Assembly (NCBI GenBank): GCA_030849945.1
Contig: JAVDKK010000006.1
Span: 124,001-188,000, forward strand
From: Schauerella fraxinea
Lineage (GTDB): Bacteria > Pseudomonadota > Gammaproteobacteria > Burkholderiales > Burkholderiaceae_B
Direction of reading: 5' to 3'
Length of the DNA stretch: 64,000 nt
Part shown: piece after piece, positions 34,092 to 42,710 of the stretch
Layout of the letters: each line of letters starts with the position of its first letter
Numbering within the stretch: position 1 is the stretch's first letter
The notes under the pieces: model-generated
Databases searched by the model: none
Seen by the model: the letters and a program-made list of their open reading frames with translations, nothing else
Told to the model about the DNA's origin: nothing
Program-made: the position numbers and the translations under genes

Positions 34092-35062
34092 TGCAGTTCG
34101 ATCCTCGGGTCGGCGAGCGTGTAGAGGAAGTCCGTGACCACGTTGAAGGCCACGGCCAGCGCGGCAGTGACGAGGAACGTGCCCAACAGCAGGTTGTAGT
34201 CGCGCTGGACCAGCGCGTCGAACATGAGGCGGCCGATACCGGGCCACGCAAATACCGTTTCGGCCAACACGGCGCCACCCACCATGGCGCCGGCCTGGAT
34301 GCCGGCCAGCGTGATCACGGGCAACAGCGCGTTGCGCAGAATGTGCTGGCGTTGAATGCGGCGGGGATGAACGCCTTTGGCGCGCGCCGTCTTGATGAAA
34401 TCCATCTGCGCCACTTCGAGCATGGACGTGCGCGTCATGCGCGCATATACCGTCATGTAGAAGAGCGCCAAGGTGGCGGCGGGCAGCACGAGATGGTTGG
34501 CGATATCGGCCGCGCGTCTCAACCCCGTAAAGCCCGAGCCCACGGTTTCATAGCCGAAGCCTGGAAACCATTCGAGCTTGACTGAAAACAGCAGCACGCC
34601 CATCAACGCCAGCCAGAAAAGCGGCGTGGCGTAGAAGAGCATCGAGAATGTACTGATAAGGCTGTCGACCCAGGTGCCGGCGCGCGCACTGGCCCAGGCG
34701 CCGAGCGCCACGCCTAATGTGAGGGCGATGACGAAGGCCGTGAGCGTGAGCAGCAACGTGGCGGGCAGGCGTTCGGCGATGAGATCCATCACCGGCCGCT
34801 GCTGCCGGTAAGATTGCCCTAGATCCAGTTGAATCACGTGGCCCAGATAGGTGGCCAATTGCTGCGGCACGGGTTTGTCCAGGCCGAAGCGTTCGCGCAG
34901 TTGCTGCACGAAAATCTGATCCGAGGCGCCGGCTTCGCCCGCCATCACCGAGGCCGGATCGCCGGGCGCGGCGCGGATCAGCAGAAAGTTGATGACCGCG
35001 ATCAGCAGCAGCACACAGATGCCTTGCAAGATCCGTCGCAGCACGAACACGAGTCTTTTCAT
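34088..35062 (-). CDS. Peptide ABC transporter permease, DppB-like
   Basis: A 324-residue permease with six helices. RRILQGICVLLLIAVINFLLIRAAPGDPA is the typical DppB opening, and MDFIKTARAKGVHPRRIQRQHILRNALLPVITL is the EAA loop. AAGGGGAACCACA precedes the ATG. It follows the substrate-binding protein by 108 bp of gene-free DNA. Confidence 0.95.
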   Translation of the reverse strand: MKRLVFVLRRILQGICVLLLIAVINFLLIRAAPGDPASVMAGEAGASDQIFVQQLRERFGLDKPVPQQLATYLGHVIQLDLGQSYRQQRPVMDLIAERLPATLLLTLTAFVIALTLGVALGAWASARAGTWVDSLISTFSMLFYATPLFWLALMGVLLFSVKLEWFPGFGYETVGSGFTGLRRAADIANHLVLPAATLALFYMTVYARMTRTSMLEVAQMDFIKTARAKGVHPRRIQRQHILRNALLPVITLAGIQAGAMVGGAVLAETVFAWPGIGRLMFDALVQRDYNLLLGTFLVTAALAVAFNVVTDFLYTLADPRIELQ

Positions 35063-35170
35063 TGTGGTTCCCCTTGATGCGCGGCAGGCTGGTCGCCTGC
35101 CGGCTGGCTCGGTGTGCGATGCTCACCGGCCGGCTCGGCGCGCGCATCGCAGGCGCGCGCCGTCGTGGCG

Positions 35171-36736
35171 TTACTCGATCGTCGCGCGGGCCAGGCTGTC
35201 GTTCAAGCCGATGCCCGAATTGACCAGGTTTTTGATGTTGCTGCGATAGATCGTCGGGAACTCCAGCTCGAGCAACCAGGCCACGGGCACCTCGTCGACG
35301 ATAATGCGTTGCACCTCTTCGTAGATCGCGCGGCGCTTTTCCGGATCGGGCTCGCCCGCGCCGCGTTTGAAAAGATCGTCAACCTTGGGGTTGCTATAGC
35401 CTTCGACGTTGTTCCAGGCCGAGCCTTTCTCGATCGAGGTGCTGAGGTAGTTGCGGCTGACGCCCAGGGCCGCATCGCCATACTCGTACAGATAGGTGAA
35501 TGCCAGGTCGTAATCCCAGTTGGCCACTTTCTCGTTCCAGCCGGCCACGTCGGTGGCGACGAGATCGACTTTGATGCCGGCCGCAGCCAGGTTCTGGCGC
35601 ACGATCTCGGCAAAGCGCTGCCATGTCTCGCCGTAGGGCAGCGGCAACAGGCGCAACGTTTCGCCCTTGTAGCCGGCTTCGGCGGCGAGCTTCTTGGCGC
35701 GCGGGATGTCTTGCTTGTACTTGGTGACGTTATCCGTGTGATAACGCACGCTGCTGTTGAAGGGGCCGGTGGCGACCTTGCCGAACCCTTGCCAGGCGAT
35801 GTCGCGCATCGATTCGCGATTGAGCGCATACATGATGGCCTGCCGCATCTTCACGTCTTTCAACACGCCGTTGCGGTTGTTGATCCACATGAACGAATGG
35901 GGGCCGAAGAATTCCCAGCCCTTGGTCGTGATCGATACGTTGGGCAGGGCTTTCAGACGTTCGATATCGAAGTACTCGACCGTGCCGCCTGGCAGCACAT
36001 CGATCTTGCCCGATTCGAAGGCCGCAGCGCGCGAGGCGGCATCCGGAATGATGTGGAAGTACACCGTATCCACGTTGGGCAATTGCTTGTCGTGGTATTG
36101 GTCGTTGCGCACGAGATGGATGAACGAACCGCGACGCCATTCCTTGAATTTGTAGGGACCGGTGCCAATGGGGGTGTTGTTGGCCGGATTGGTCATGAAG
36201 TCCGTGCCTTCGTAGATATGGCGCGGAATCATCGGCATGGTGCCGCTTTCGAAGATGCCCATGAACGGGCCGAAGGGCTCTTTCAGCGTGAACTCGACCG
36301 TGTGGTCGTCCAGCGCCTTGATGGTGCTCACGTACGCGAGGCTGGCGCGCAGGCGCGCGTTGGTCTTGCGCAGGAACACGTCGACGCTGAACACCACATC
36401 CTGCGCGGTGAAGGGCTTGCCGTCATGCCAGAGCACGCCTTCCTTGAGCTTGAACGTGTAGACGGTGGCGCCTTCGTTCACGGTCCAGGAGGTGGCCAGG
36501 TTGGGCATCGGGTCGAGCTTTTCGTTGTACCGCAGCAGGCTCTCGTAGATATTGCCCGACACCATCTGTGTAGGGCCGTTCTGGATGATGCCCAGCATCA
36601 GACCGGGAGGTTCGGGTTGAACGGCGATGTTCAGCACGCCTTTCTTGGCGGCGGCAGCCCAGGTGGGCAATGCGGCGCTGACGCTCCACCAACCGACGGT
36701 GGCGGCGCCGGCGATCATAAAGTCGCGACGGTTCAT
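35171..36736 (-). CDS. Peptide-type ABC substrate-binding protein (family 5)
   Basis: A 521-residue periplasmic binding protein. The ATG at 36736 has AGGAGAAT five bases upstream and opens a twin-arginine-like leader (MNRRDFMIAGAATVGWWS). Typical SBP_bac_5 parts are LNIAVQPEPPGLMLG, NIYESLLRYNEKLDPMPNLATSW, YTFKLKEGVLWHDGKPFTAQDV and the FGPHSFMWINNRNGVLKDVKMRQAI region. This family carries peptides but also opines, amines and other amide compounds, so peptide specificity should not be assumed. It belongs to the leftward operon. Confidence 0.93.
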   Translation of the reverse strand: MNRRDFMIAGAATVGWWSVSAALPTWAAAAKKGVLNIAVQPEPPGLMLGIIQNGPTQMVSGNIYESLLRYNEKLDPMPNLATSWTVNEGATVYTFKLKEGVLWHDGKPFTAQDVVFSVDVFLRKTNARLRASLAYVSTIKALDDHTVEFTLKEPFGPFMGIFESGTMPMIPRHIYEGTDFMTNPANNTPIGTGPYKFKEWRRGSFIHLVRNDQYHDKQLPNVDTVYFHIIPDAASRAAAFESGKIDVLPGGTVEYFDIERLKALPNVSITTKGWEFFGPHSFMWINNRNGVLKDVKMRQAIMYALNRESMRDIAWQGFGKVATGPFNSSVRYHTDNVTKYKQDIPRAKKLAAEAGYKGETLRLLPLPYGETWQRFAEIVRQNLAAAGIKVDLVATDVAGWNEKVANWDYDLAFTYLYEYGDAALGVSRNYLSTSIEKGSAWNNVEGYSNPKVDDLFKRGAGEPDPEKRRAIYEEVQRIIVDEVPVAWLLELEFPTIYRSNIKNLVNSGIGLNDSLARATIE

Positions 36737-36770
36737 GAAATTCTCCTGGTGATGGATCGGGTGGGGCGAA

Positions 36771-37556
36771 TCAACTGCGGTAGGACGTGGGCACGACCGG
36801 ATCGAGCAGACGCAGCAACGCGCGCCATTCGCGCGAATCGGGATTGCCCTGCGCGAGGCGGTTGCTCTCACCGCTGGCGTACTGCCGCGCGGTGTGCTCG
36901 CTGACCGCATCGCTGACGGGATGGATAGGCTGTCCGCTGGACTGGATGGCCAACTGAACGCGGCAGGCGCGATCCAGGTTGAGCATGTAGATGAAGGCTT
37001 GCGACACCGAAAAGCCGGTAGTGAGCAACCCATGGTTGCGCAGGATCATGACCGGATGCTCGCCCAGGTCGGCCACCAGGCGTTCGCGTTCGTTGTGATC
37101 CAGCGCGATGCCCTCGTACTCGTGGTACGCCACGCGGTTGTAGAACTGCAGCGCCCATTGGTTTACCGGCTGCAGACCGCAGGCCAGCGACGACACGGCC
37201 ACGCCGGCCACCGTGTGGGTGTGCAGCACGCAGGCGATATCGGGCCGCGCCATGTGAATCGCACTGTGGATCGTGAAGCCGGCCGGGTTGATGTCGTACG
37301 GCGTGTCTTGCAGCGGCTGGCCGTCGAAGCCCACCTTGACCAGCGACGACGCCGTGATGTCGCGAAAGAGGTGACCGTAAGGGTTGATCAGAAACGCGCC
37401 TTCCTCGCCATCCACCCGTGCCGAAATGTGGGTGTAGATGCTGTCGTCCATGCCGAAGTGGGCGATGAGGCGATAGGCTGCGGCGAGATCCTGGCGGATT
37501 CGCCACTCGGTTTCCGTCATGTTGGGCGGGACGGCGACTGCGTGAGCACTGACCAT
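36771..37556 (-). CDS. Class II aldolase/adducin family protein
   Basis: A 261-residue protein from ATG 37556, with AAGGA seven bases before. The zinc-binding HTHT motif (VLHTHTVAGVAVS) and third His in RNHGLLTTG are present, with the catalytic-type loop SRVDG/THISARVDGEE and INPYGHLFRDITAS. The family includes fuculose/ribulose-phosphate aldolases and decarboxylase-like members, but many homologues of this length in catabolic operons are uncharacterised. It is the first gene of the leftward operon, 190 bp from the divergent GntR gene. Bacterial class II aldolases of this type act on phosphorylated or unphosphorylated hydroxy-oxo compounds. Confidence 0.9.
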   Translation of the reverse strand: MVSAHAVAVPPNMTETEWRIRQDLAAAYRLIAHFGMDDSIYTHISARVDGEEGAFLINPYGHLFRDITASSLVKVGFDGQPLQDTPYDINPAGFTIHSAIHMARPDIACVLHTHTVAGVAVSSLACGLQPVNQWALQFYNRVAYHEYEGIALDHNERERLVADLGEHPVMILRNHGLLTTGFSVSQAFIYMLNLDRACRVQLAIQSSGQPIHPVSDAVSEHTARQYASGESNRLAQGNPDSREWRALLRLLDPVVPTSYRS

Positions 37557-37628
37557 GAAGAGCGTCCTTCGTGTCGATTGAGTCGAGGCAGGAATAGCCT
37601 GCGAGTGACCCATCATAAGTCGATCGTC

Positions 37629-37642
37629 AACTGTCGACAGTT
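37629..37642. promoter_or_regulatory. Perfect 14-bp palindrome, candidate GntR operator
   Basis: AACTGTCGACAGTT lies 73 bp before the leftward aldolase start and about 105 bp before the GntR start, in the divergent gap. It has the symmetry and length of FadR-subfamily sites. A single site here could control both arms of the island. Confidence 0.6.
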
Positions 37643-37746
37643 AGCAGTACTACTGATATGCTCGTCCACAACGCGGTGCTATAAAGCGCGCCCAAGCGTT
37701 CGGGATCGGTCCGGAGCACGCCGCGTCGAGACAGAGATTTGTGTAG

Positions 37747-38472
37747 ATGAATGCCATGAATAAAGCCGCCAGCGCCTTTGAATCCATCGAGATGCCCGAC
37801 CTGGTGGGTGTGGTGGAGGCGCGGCTTACGCAAGCCATCGTGGAAGGCCGGTTGCCGCAAGGCAGCCGGGTGGTCGAGGCCGAGATTGCGCGTCAGATGT
37901 CGATCAGCCGCGCCCCGGTTCGCGAAGCTGCCCGCCGGCTCGAACGCCAGGGCATTCTGATCGCGCGGCCGCGGCGCGGTTTCTTTGTGCGCGAAATTAC
38001 CGTCAAGGAAATCGACGATCTGTTTCAGGTGCGGTTGAGCCTTGAGCTCACGGCGATCGAAGCGGCGTGCCGCAATGGCGACGCGGCCGGCTTCAAGCGG
38101 CTCGAAGCGCTGCTCGCGCGCATGGTGACCGAGGCAAACGATCTGCAGCAGCATGCCCGCATCGAGCTGGATCTGAGTTTTCACACGATGCTGTGCGAGC
38201 TCTCCGGCAACGATTACCTGCTGCGCCTCTTTTCCAGTACGCAGACCGAGATGCGAATGATCATCTCATTGATCGATAACGTTTATCACGACCCGGAAAA
38301 GGTCGCCGGCACGCATGAGCCGATTCTCGCGGCGCTCCTGGCGCGCGATGCCCCGGCCGCGATGGCCTGCATGAAAGTTCACCTGGACGATGCCTGGCAG
38401 CACGTTCGCAACCTGTTCGTGTCGCAGCATGGGACTGCACCCGAACCCAAGCGGGGAGTACCACGCAGATGA
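37747..38472 (+). CDS. GntR-family regulator, FadR/FCD subgroup
   Basis: A 241-residue regulator. The winged helix (VEARLTQAIVEGRLPQGSRVVE, MSISRAPVREAARRLERQG) is followed from about 90 by an all-helical FCD domain with D/H metal-ligand positions (ELDLSFHTMLCELSG and later HEPILAAL). FCD regulators bind small organic acids. It lies at the divide of the bidirectional island, and its stop overlaps the HDAC-like gene (ATGA), so regulator and first enzyme are co-translated. A second ATG three codons in is possible. Confidence 0.93.
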   Translation: MNAMNKAASAFESIEMPDLVGVVEARLTQAIVEGRLPQGSRVVEAEIARQMSISRAPVREAARRLERQGILIARPRRGFFVREITVKEIDDLFQVRLSLELTAIEAACRNGDAAGFKRLEALLARMVTEANDLQQHARIELDLSFHTMLCELSGNDYLLRLFSSTQTEMRMIISLIDNVYHDPEKVAGTHEPILAALLARDAPAAMACMKVHLDDAWQHVRNLFVSQHGTAPEPKRGVPRR

Positions 38473-39497
38473 AAGTCGTCTACAGCGACCGGCACGCCAT
38501 TCACGATCCGCAATTTTTCGTCGTTCGCGGGCAAGTGCGCCGCAGCAACGAGCAGCCTGAACGCGCCGCGCGCCTGCTGGCGGCCGTCGAGCGCGATGGG
38601 CATACCATCGTGGCGCCCGACGATTTCGGCGGTGGCCCACGCGCCGCCGTGCACACGCCGCTGTATCTGCGCTTTCTCGAAACGGCGTACGCGCGCTGGC
38701 GCGAGCTCGACGGCGCCGGCCCCGAAGTGGTTGGCAACGTACACCCGTTTCCCGGGCAACCGTATACCTATCCCGAGAGCATCGTGGGCCAGGCCGGGTT
38801 TCATCTCGGCGACATGGCCTGCCCGATCGGCGCAGGCACATGGGAAGCGGCCGCCTTTGCCGCGCATACCGCCTGTCATGCCGCGCAATTGGTGCTCGAC
38901 GGCGAGCGCGCGGCCTACGCCTTGTGCCGCCCGCCGGGTCATCATGCCTATCCGGATCGTGCCAACGGCTTCTGCTATCTGAACAACGCCGCGATTGCCG
39001 CGCAGTACTTGCGCGCGGCGCACGATCGGGTGGCGATCCTCGATATCGATGTGCATCACGGCAATGGCACGCAAGGCATTTTCTATCGCCGCGCCGATGT
39101 GCTTACCGTGTCGTTGCATGCCGATCCGCGCTACACCACGCCATTCTTCGTCGGTCATGCGCACGAATGCGGCGAGGGCGATGGCCTGGGCTACAACATC
39201 AACCGTCCGTTGGCATTGGGCACGGGCGACGCGGGCTATCTTGAGGTGCTGCGTCAAAGCTGCGCCGATATCGCGGCCTTCGCGCCGGGTGCGTTGGTCG
39301 TGTCGCTGGGCCTGGATGCGCACGAACGCGATCCTTATAAAGGCCTGGCCGTCACCACGCCCGGCTTCGCCACGTTGCTCGCCGAGATCGCGCGCCTCGG
39401 ATTGCCGACGGTGCTCGTGCAGGAGGGCGGCTATCTCTCGGACGACCTGGGATTGAATCTGTCGAGCGCGCTGAGCGGTTTCGCGCACGGCGCTTGA
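38469..39497 (+). CDS. Histone deacetylase-like amidohydrolase, second copy
   Basis: A 342-residue zinc amidohydrolase of the acetylpolyamine amidohydrolase group. H158-H159 (CRPPGHHAY), D194 and H196 in LDIDVHHGNGTQG, and D283 in LGLDAHERDP complete the metal and proton-relay site. It shares the YALCRP-GHHA, GFCYLNN, GTQ-IFY-R-DV-TVSLHADP and VQEGGY blocks with the copy at 29519 but differs clearly outside them, so it is an old paralogue and may have a different acyl-amine substrate. It overlaps the regulator gene by ATGA and is followed ten bases later by a kinase gene. Confidence 0.93.
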   Translation: MKVVYSDRHAIHDPQFFVVRGQVRRSNEQPERAARLLAAVERDGHTIVAPDDFGGGPRAAVHTPLYLRFLETAYARWRELDGAGPEVVGNVHPFPGQPYTYPESIVGQAGFHLGDMACPIGAGTWEAAAFAAHTACHAAQLVLDGERAAYALCRPPGHHAYPDRANGFCYLNNAAIAAQYLRAAHDRVAILDIDVHHGNGTQGIFYRRADVLTVSLHADPRYTTPFFVGHAHECGEGDGLGYNINRPLALGTGDAGYLEVLRQSCADIAAFAPGALVVSLGLDAHERDPYKGLAVTTPGFATLLAEIARLGLPTVLVQEGGYLSDDLGLNLSSALSGFAHGA

Positions 39498-39507
39498 GGG
39501 CTGCACG

Positions 39508-40602
39508 ATGACGATCGATCATGCGCCCGACGACGATGTGCTGAGCGCCCCGTCGCCCGATGTGGATCTCGAGACGGCGCAGGCCTTGGCGCGCCGGCAC
39601 TTCGGCATCTCGGGCGAGCTGTCCCGGCTGAGCGGTGAGCGCGACCGCAATTTTCATGTGCGCGCGGCATGCGGCGCGGAATACGTGCTCAAGTTTGCGC
39701 ATCCGTCGGAAGATGCGCGCATCGCCGACTTTCAGACGCAGGCGCTGTTGCACGTGGCGCGCGTCGACCCCGATCTGCCGGTGCAGCGCGTGATGCGCAC
39801 GCGCAATGGATTACCGCAGGCCACATTGCGCGTGGACGACCCCATGACGCCGCTCGATGAGACGGCGGCGCCCGTTGCCGGCAGCACGCGCGTGTTGCGT
39901 CTTTTCAGCTATCTGCCCGGGTTGCCGTGGCCCGCCGCCGAGCGTTCGGTGGCGCAGCAGCACAATCTGGCGCGCATGCTCGCACGGCTGGATATCGCCT
40001 TGCGCGATTTCCGGCATCCGGCGGGCGACATGCATCTGCCGTGGGACATTCAACGTGCCGACGCCGTGGCACCGTTGCTCAGCGCGATCGCCGATCCCGA
40101 CCGGCGTGCGCTGGCGGCGCGCAGCCTGGCGCGCTTCGTGGATCATGCCAAGCCGATGCTGCCGCATCTGCGCGCGCAGCCCATTCATAACGACATGAAT
40201 ATCCACAACGTGCTGGTCGCGCCCGATGCGCACGACACCATTGCGGGGATTCTCGACTTCGGCGATATGGTGTATGCCCCGTTGATCGACGATCTGGCGG
40301 TGGCGGCGGCGTATCAGCTCACGCCGTCGGCCGATCCGGTGGCCGCGATCGCCGGCTTTGTGGCCGCCTACCATGCGGTCAATCCGCTGCGTGCCGCCGA
40401 GGTCGATGTGCTGTTCGATCTGATGATGGCGCGCATGGTGATGGTGGTGGCCATTGGCGGCTGGCGCGCGGCGCGGTACCCCGAGAACGCCGACTATATT
40501 TTGCGCAACAACGCGATCTCGTGGCAGCGGCTGGCCGCGTGCGACGCGGTGCCCCGCGCGACGGCGCAGCGCGTCTTGCGCGCGGCGTGCAACTTGTCTT
40601 GA
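39508..40602 (+). CDS. APH-family phosphotransferase (hydroxylysine-kinase-like)
   Basis: A 364-residue kinase-fold protein. The N-terminal Gly/Asn loop is SGERDRNFHVRA; the ATP-binding Lys is in EYVLKFAHP. The catalytic loop PIHNDMNIHNVLV holds the His-x-Asp (HND), and ILDFGDMVYAPLIDDLAVA holds the metal-binding Asp. Members next to class III aminotransferases are often hydroxylysine kinase or ethanolamine kinase relatives. Here the next gene is a class III enzyme of the phospholyase-like group, so phosphorylating the hydroxyl of an amino alcohol is a reasonable role. Substrate not proven. Confidence 0.88.
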   Translation: MTIDHAPDDDVLSAPSPDVDLETAQALARRHFGISGELSRLSGERDRNFHVRAACGAEYVLKFAHPSEDARIADFQTQALLHVARVDPDLPVQRVMRTRNGLPQATLRVDDPMTPLDETAAPVAGSTRVLRLFSYLPGLPWPAAERSVAQQHNLARMLARLDIALRDFRHPAGDMHLPWDIQRADAVAPLLSAIADPDRRALAARSLARFVDHAKPMLPHLRAQPIHNDMNIHNVLVAPDAHDTIAGILDFGDMVYAPLIDDLAVAAAYQLTPSADPVAAIAGFVAAYHAVNPLRAAEVDVLFDLMMARMVMVVAIGGWRAARYPENADYILRNNAISWQRLAACDAVPRATAQRVLRAACNLS

Positions 40603-40616
40603 TGGAGTTTTCACGC

Positions 40617-41984
40617 ATGTCTCGCGATCCTGATTCTGCTTCGTCTGCGTCCGCCCCGAGCCTGAGCGCACCGGCGTTCGATGCGGCAGGGGCCGCCCGC
40701 GTGGCGAACGGCGATCCCCATGCGGCCGAGATGGTGGCGCGGCGCAAGCGGTTGCTCGGCCCCGCCTATCGGTTGTTCTACGAGGAGCCCGTGCATCTGA
40801 CGCGAGCCCGTGGGGTGTGGATGTATGACGCGCACGGCACACCGTATCTGGACGCCTACAACAATGTGGCGTCGGTCGGGCATTGCCATCCTGCCGTGGT
40901 GGACGCGTTGGCCCAGCAGGCCGCCGTCCTCAATACGCACACGCGGTATCTGCACGACACCGTGCTCGATTACGCCGAAGCGTTGCTGGCCACCTATCCA
41001 CCCGAGTTCGGCCACGTCATGTTTACGTGTACCGGCAGTGAAGCCAATGATCTGGCGCTGCGCATCGCGCAGGCGCACACGGGCGGCACGGGGCTTATCG
41101 TGACGCGGTTTGCATATCACGGCGTCACGTTGTCGATCGCCCAGGCGTCGCCGTCATTGGGCCAATACGTCACCCTGGGCGACAGTGTGCGCACGGTGGC
41201 GGCACCCGACACTTATCGACAAGCGCCGGAAGCCGTGGGGCCGGCGCTCGCGCAAGCCGTACGCGAAGCGATCGCCGATATGCAGGCGCGTGGCATTCGT
41301 CCCGCGGCGCTGTTGGTGGACACCATCTTTTCGAGCGACGGCGTGTACGCCGATCCCGCGGGCTTCTTGCGTGAGGCGGTCGACGCGATTCATGGGGCCG
41401 GCGGGCTTTTCATTGCGGACGAAGTGCAGGCCGGGCTAGGCCGCACGGGCGATGCGATGTGGGGCTTCATGCGGCATGACGTCAAGCCCGATCTGGCAAC
41501 GATGGGCAAACCGCTGGGCAATGGCCATCCCATCGCCGGCGTCGCCGCACGACCGGAGGTGCTCGAAGCGTTCGGGCGCACCGCGCGCTACTTCAATACG
41601 TTCGGCGGCAACCCGGTATCGGCTGCGGTGGGGTTGGCCGTGCTCGATGTGGTCAAACGTGAATCGCTCATGACCAATGCCGCCGATGTGGGGCACTACA
41701 TGCGCGGGCGCTTGCGGGCGTTGGCCGCACGGCACGACCTGATCGGCGATGTGCGCGGCGCAGGCTTGTTCGTGGGCGTCGAACTCGTGCGCGATCGCGC
41801 CCAGCGCACGCCGGCCACCGAGGAAGCGGCGCGTGTGGTCAATGGTCTGCGGCAACGTCATGTGCTCACCGGTACGGCGGGGCTGCACGCCAATACGTTG
41901 AAGATCCGGCCGCCGTTGACCTTCAGTTGCGCCGATACAGACGTACTGATCGGGGCGCTGGATGACGTGTTAACGTCGCTCTGA
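40617..41984 (+). CDS. Class III aminotransferase (phospholyase-like)
   Basis: A 455-residue PLP enzyme from ATG 40617, with GGAG nine bases before. A start at 40602, overlapping the kinase stop, is also possible. It has the class III pattern: FIADEVQAGLGRTG (Asp for PLP), ATMGKPLGNGHPIAG (Schiff-base Lys), and FNTFGGNPVSAAVG. AGXT2L-type proteins of this group are aminotransferase-fold phospholyases acting on O-phosphoethanolamine or 5-phosphohydroxylysine. Pairing with an APH kinase is the known logic of that route. A plain omega-aminotransferase is the alternative. Confidence 0.9.
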   Translation: MSRDPDSASSASAPSLSAPAFDAAGAARVANGDPHAAEMVARRKRLLGPAYRLFYEEPVHLTRARGVWMYDAHGTPYLDAYNNVASVGHCHPAVVDALAQQAAVLNTHTRYLHDTVLDYAEALLATYPPEFGHVMFTCTGSEANDLALRIAQAHTGGTGLIVTRFAYHGVTLSIAQASPSLGQYVTLGDSVRTVAAPDTYRQAPEAVGPALAQAVREAIADMQARGIRPAALLVDTIFSSDGVYADPAGFLREAVDAIHGAGGLFIADEVQAGLGRTGDAMWGFMRHDVKPDLATMGKPLGNGHPIAGVAARPEVLEAFGRTARYFNTFGGNPVSAAVGLAVLDVVKRESLMTNAADVGHYMRGRLRALAARHDLIGDVRGAGLFVGVELVRDRAQRTPATEEAARVVNGLRQRHVLTGTAGLHANTLKIRPPLTFSCADTDVLIGALDDVLTSL

Positions 41985-42005
41985 TTCTGATCATCCCCCG
42001 CACTC

Positions 42006-42710
42006 ATGTCTGCCTTGCCTCCCCAGCTCATTATTTTCGATTGCGACGGTACGCTCATCGATAGCGAATTCATCGCCGCCCAAGCCCAGGAACAACTGCT
42101 CAACAGCTACGGCGTGGCCATCACGGCGGAAGAAATCGGCCGCCGGTTTACCGGCTTTACCGATACCGATATGTGGGCGCAGTTGGCGCGCGAACGTGGC
42201 ACGCCGTTTCCGGAAGACATGCGCGTGCGGTACGACACGACGCTGGAAGCATTGTTTCGCACGGATTTGCGGGCGATCGATGGGGTGGCGCAACTGCTCG
42301 ATGGCGTCGACGCGCTCGGTTTGGCGCGCTGCGTGGCATCCAACAGTTCGCCCGAGCGGTTGCGATTGACGCTGGGCATCCTGGGATTGTGGGATCGCCT
42401 GGGCGCGCATGCGTACAGCTCGCGCCTGGCGGCGGCGCCCAAGCCCGCGCCGGACGTGTTTTTCTACGCCGCGGCGCAAATGGGCGTGGCGGCCGAGCGT
42501 TGCGTGGTCGTTGAAGACAGCGTGGCGGGCGTGACCGGGGCACGCGCCGCCGGCATGCCGGTCATCGGCTTCGTGGGGGCGCGGCACTGCGAAGCGGGGC
42601 TCGATGCCGCGCTGCTCGCAGCCGGCGCCTACTGCACGGTGGATCGCTTGGACGACGTGCTGGCGGAAATCACGCGGCTTGCGGCAGTGGATGCCACGCA
42701 ACCGGGCTAA
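42006..42710 (+). CDS. HAD-superfamily phosphatase (PGM/GPH-like)
   Basis: A 234-residue HAD hydrolase of the phosphoglycolate phosphatase/beta-phosphoglucomutase type. Motif I is FDCDGTLIDSE, motif II VASNSSPERL, motif III Lys in AAPKPAPDVFF, and motif IV VVEDSVAGV. The cap sits between residues 15 and 80. It is the last gene of the rightward arm, and could dephosphorylate the phosphorylated intermediate of the preceding kinase. Its stop overlaps, by four bases, the stop of the opposing transporter gene. Confidence 0.92.
   Translation: MSALPPQLIIFDCDGTLIDSEFIAAQAQEQLLNSYGVAITAEEIGRRFTGFTDTDMWAQLARERGTPFPEDMRVRYDTTLEALFRTDLRAIDGVAQLLDGVDALGLARCVASNSSPERLRLTLGILGLWDRLGAHAYSSRLAAAPKPAPDVFFYAAAQMGVAAERCVVVEDSVAGVTGARAAGMPVIGFVGARHCEAGLDAALLAAGAYCTVDRLDDVLAEITRLAAVDATQPG

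Noticed and set aside
35114..36904. 596-codon plus-strand frame
   Set aside because: Antisense shadow of the peptide-binding protein gene.
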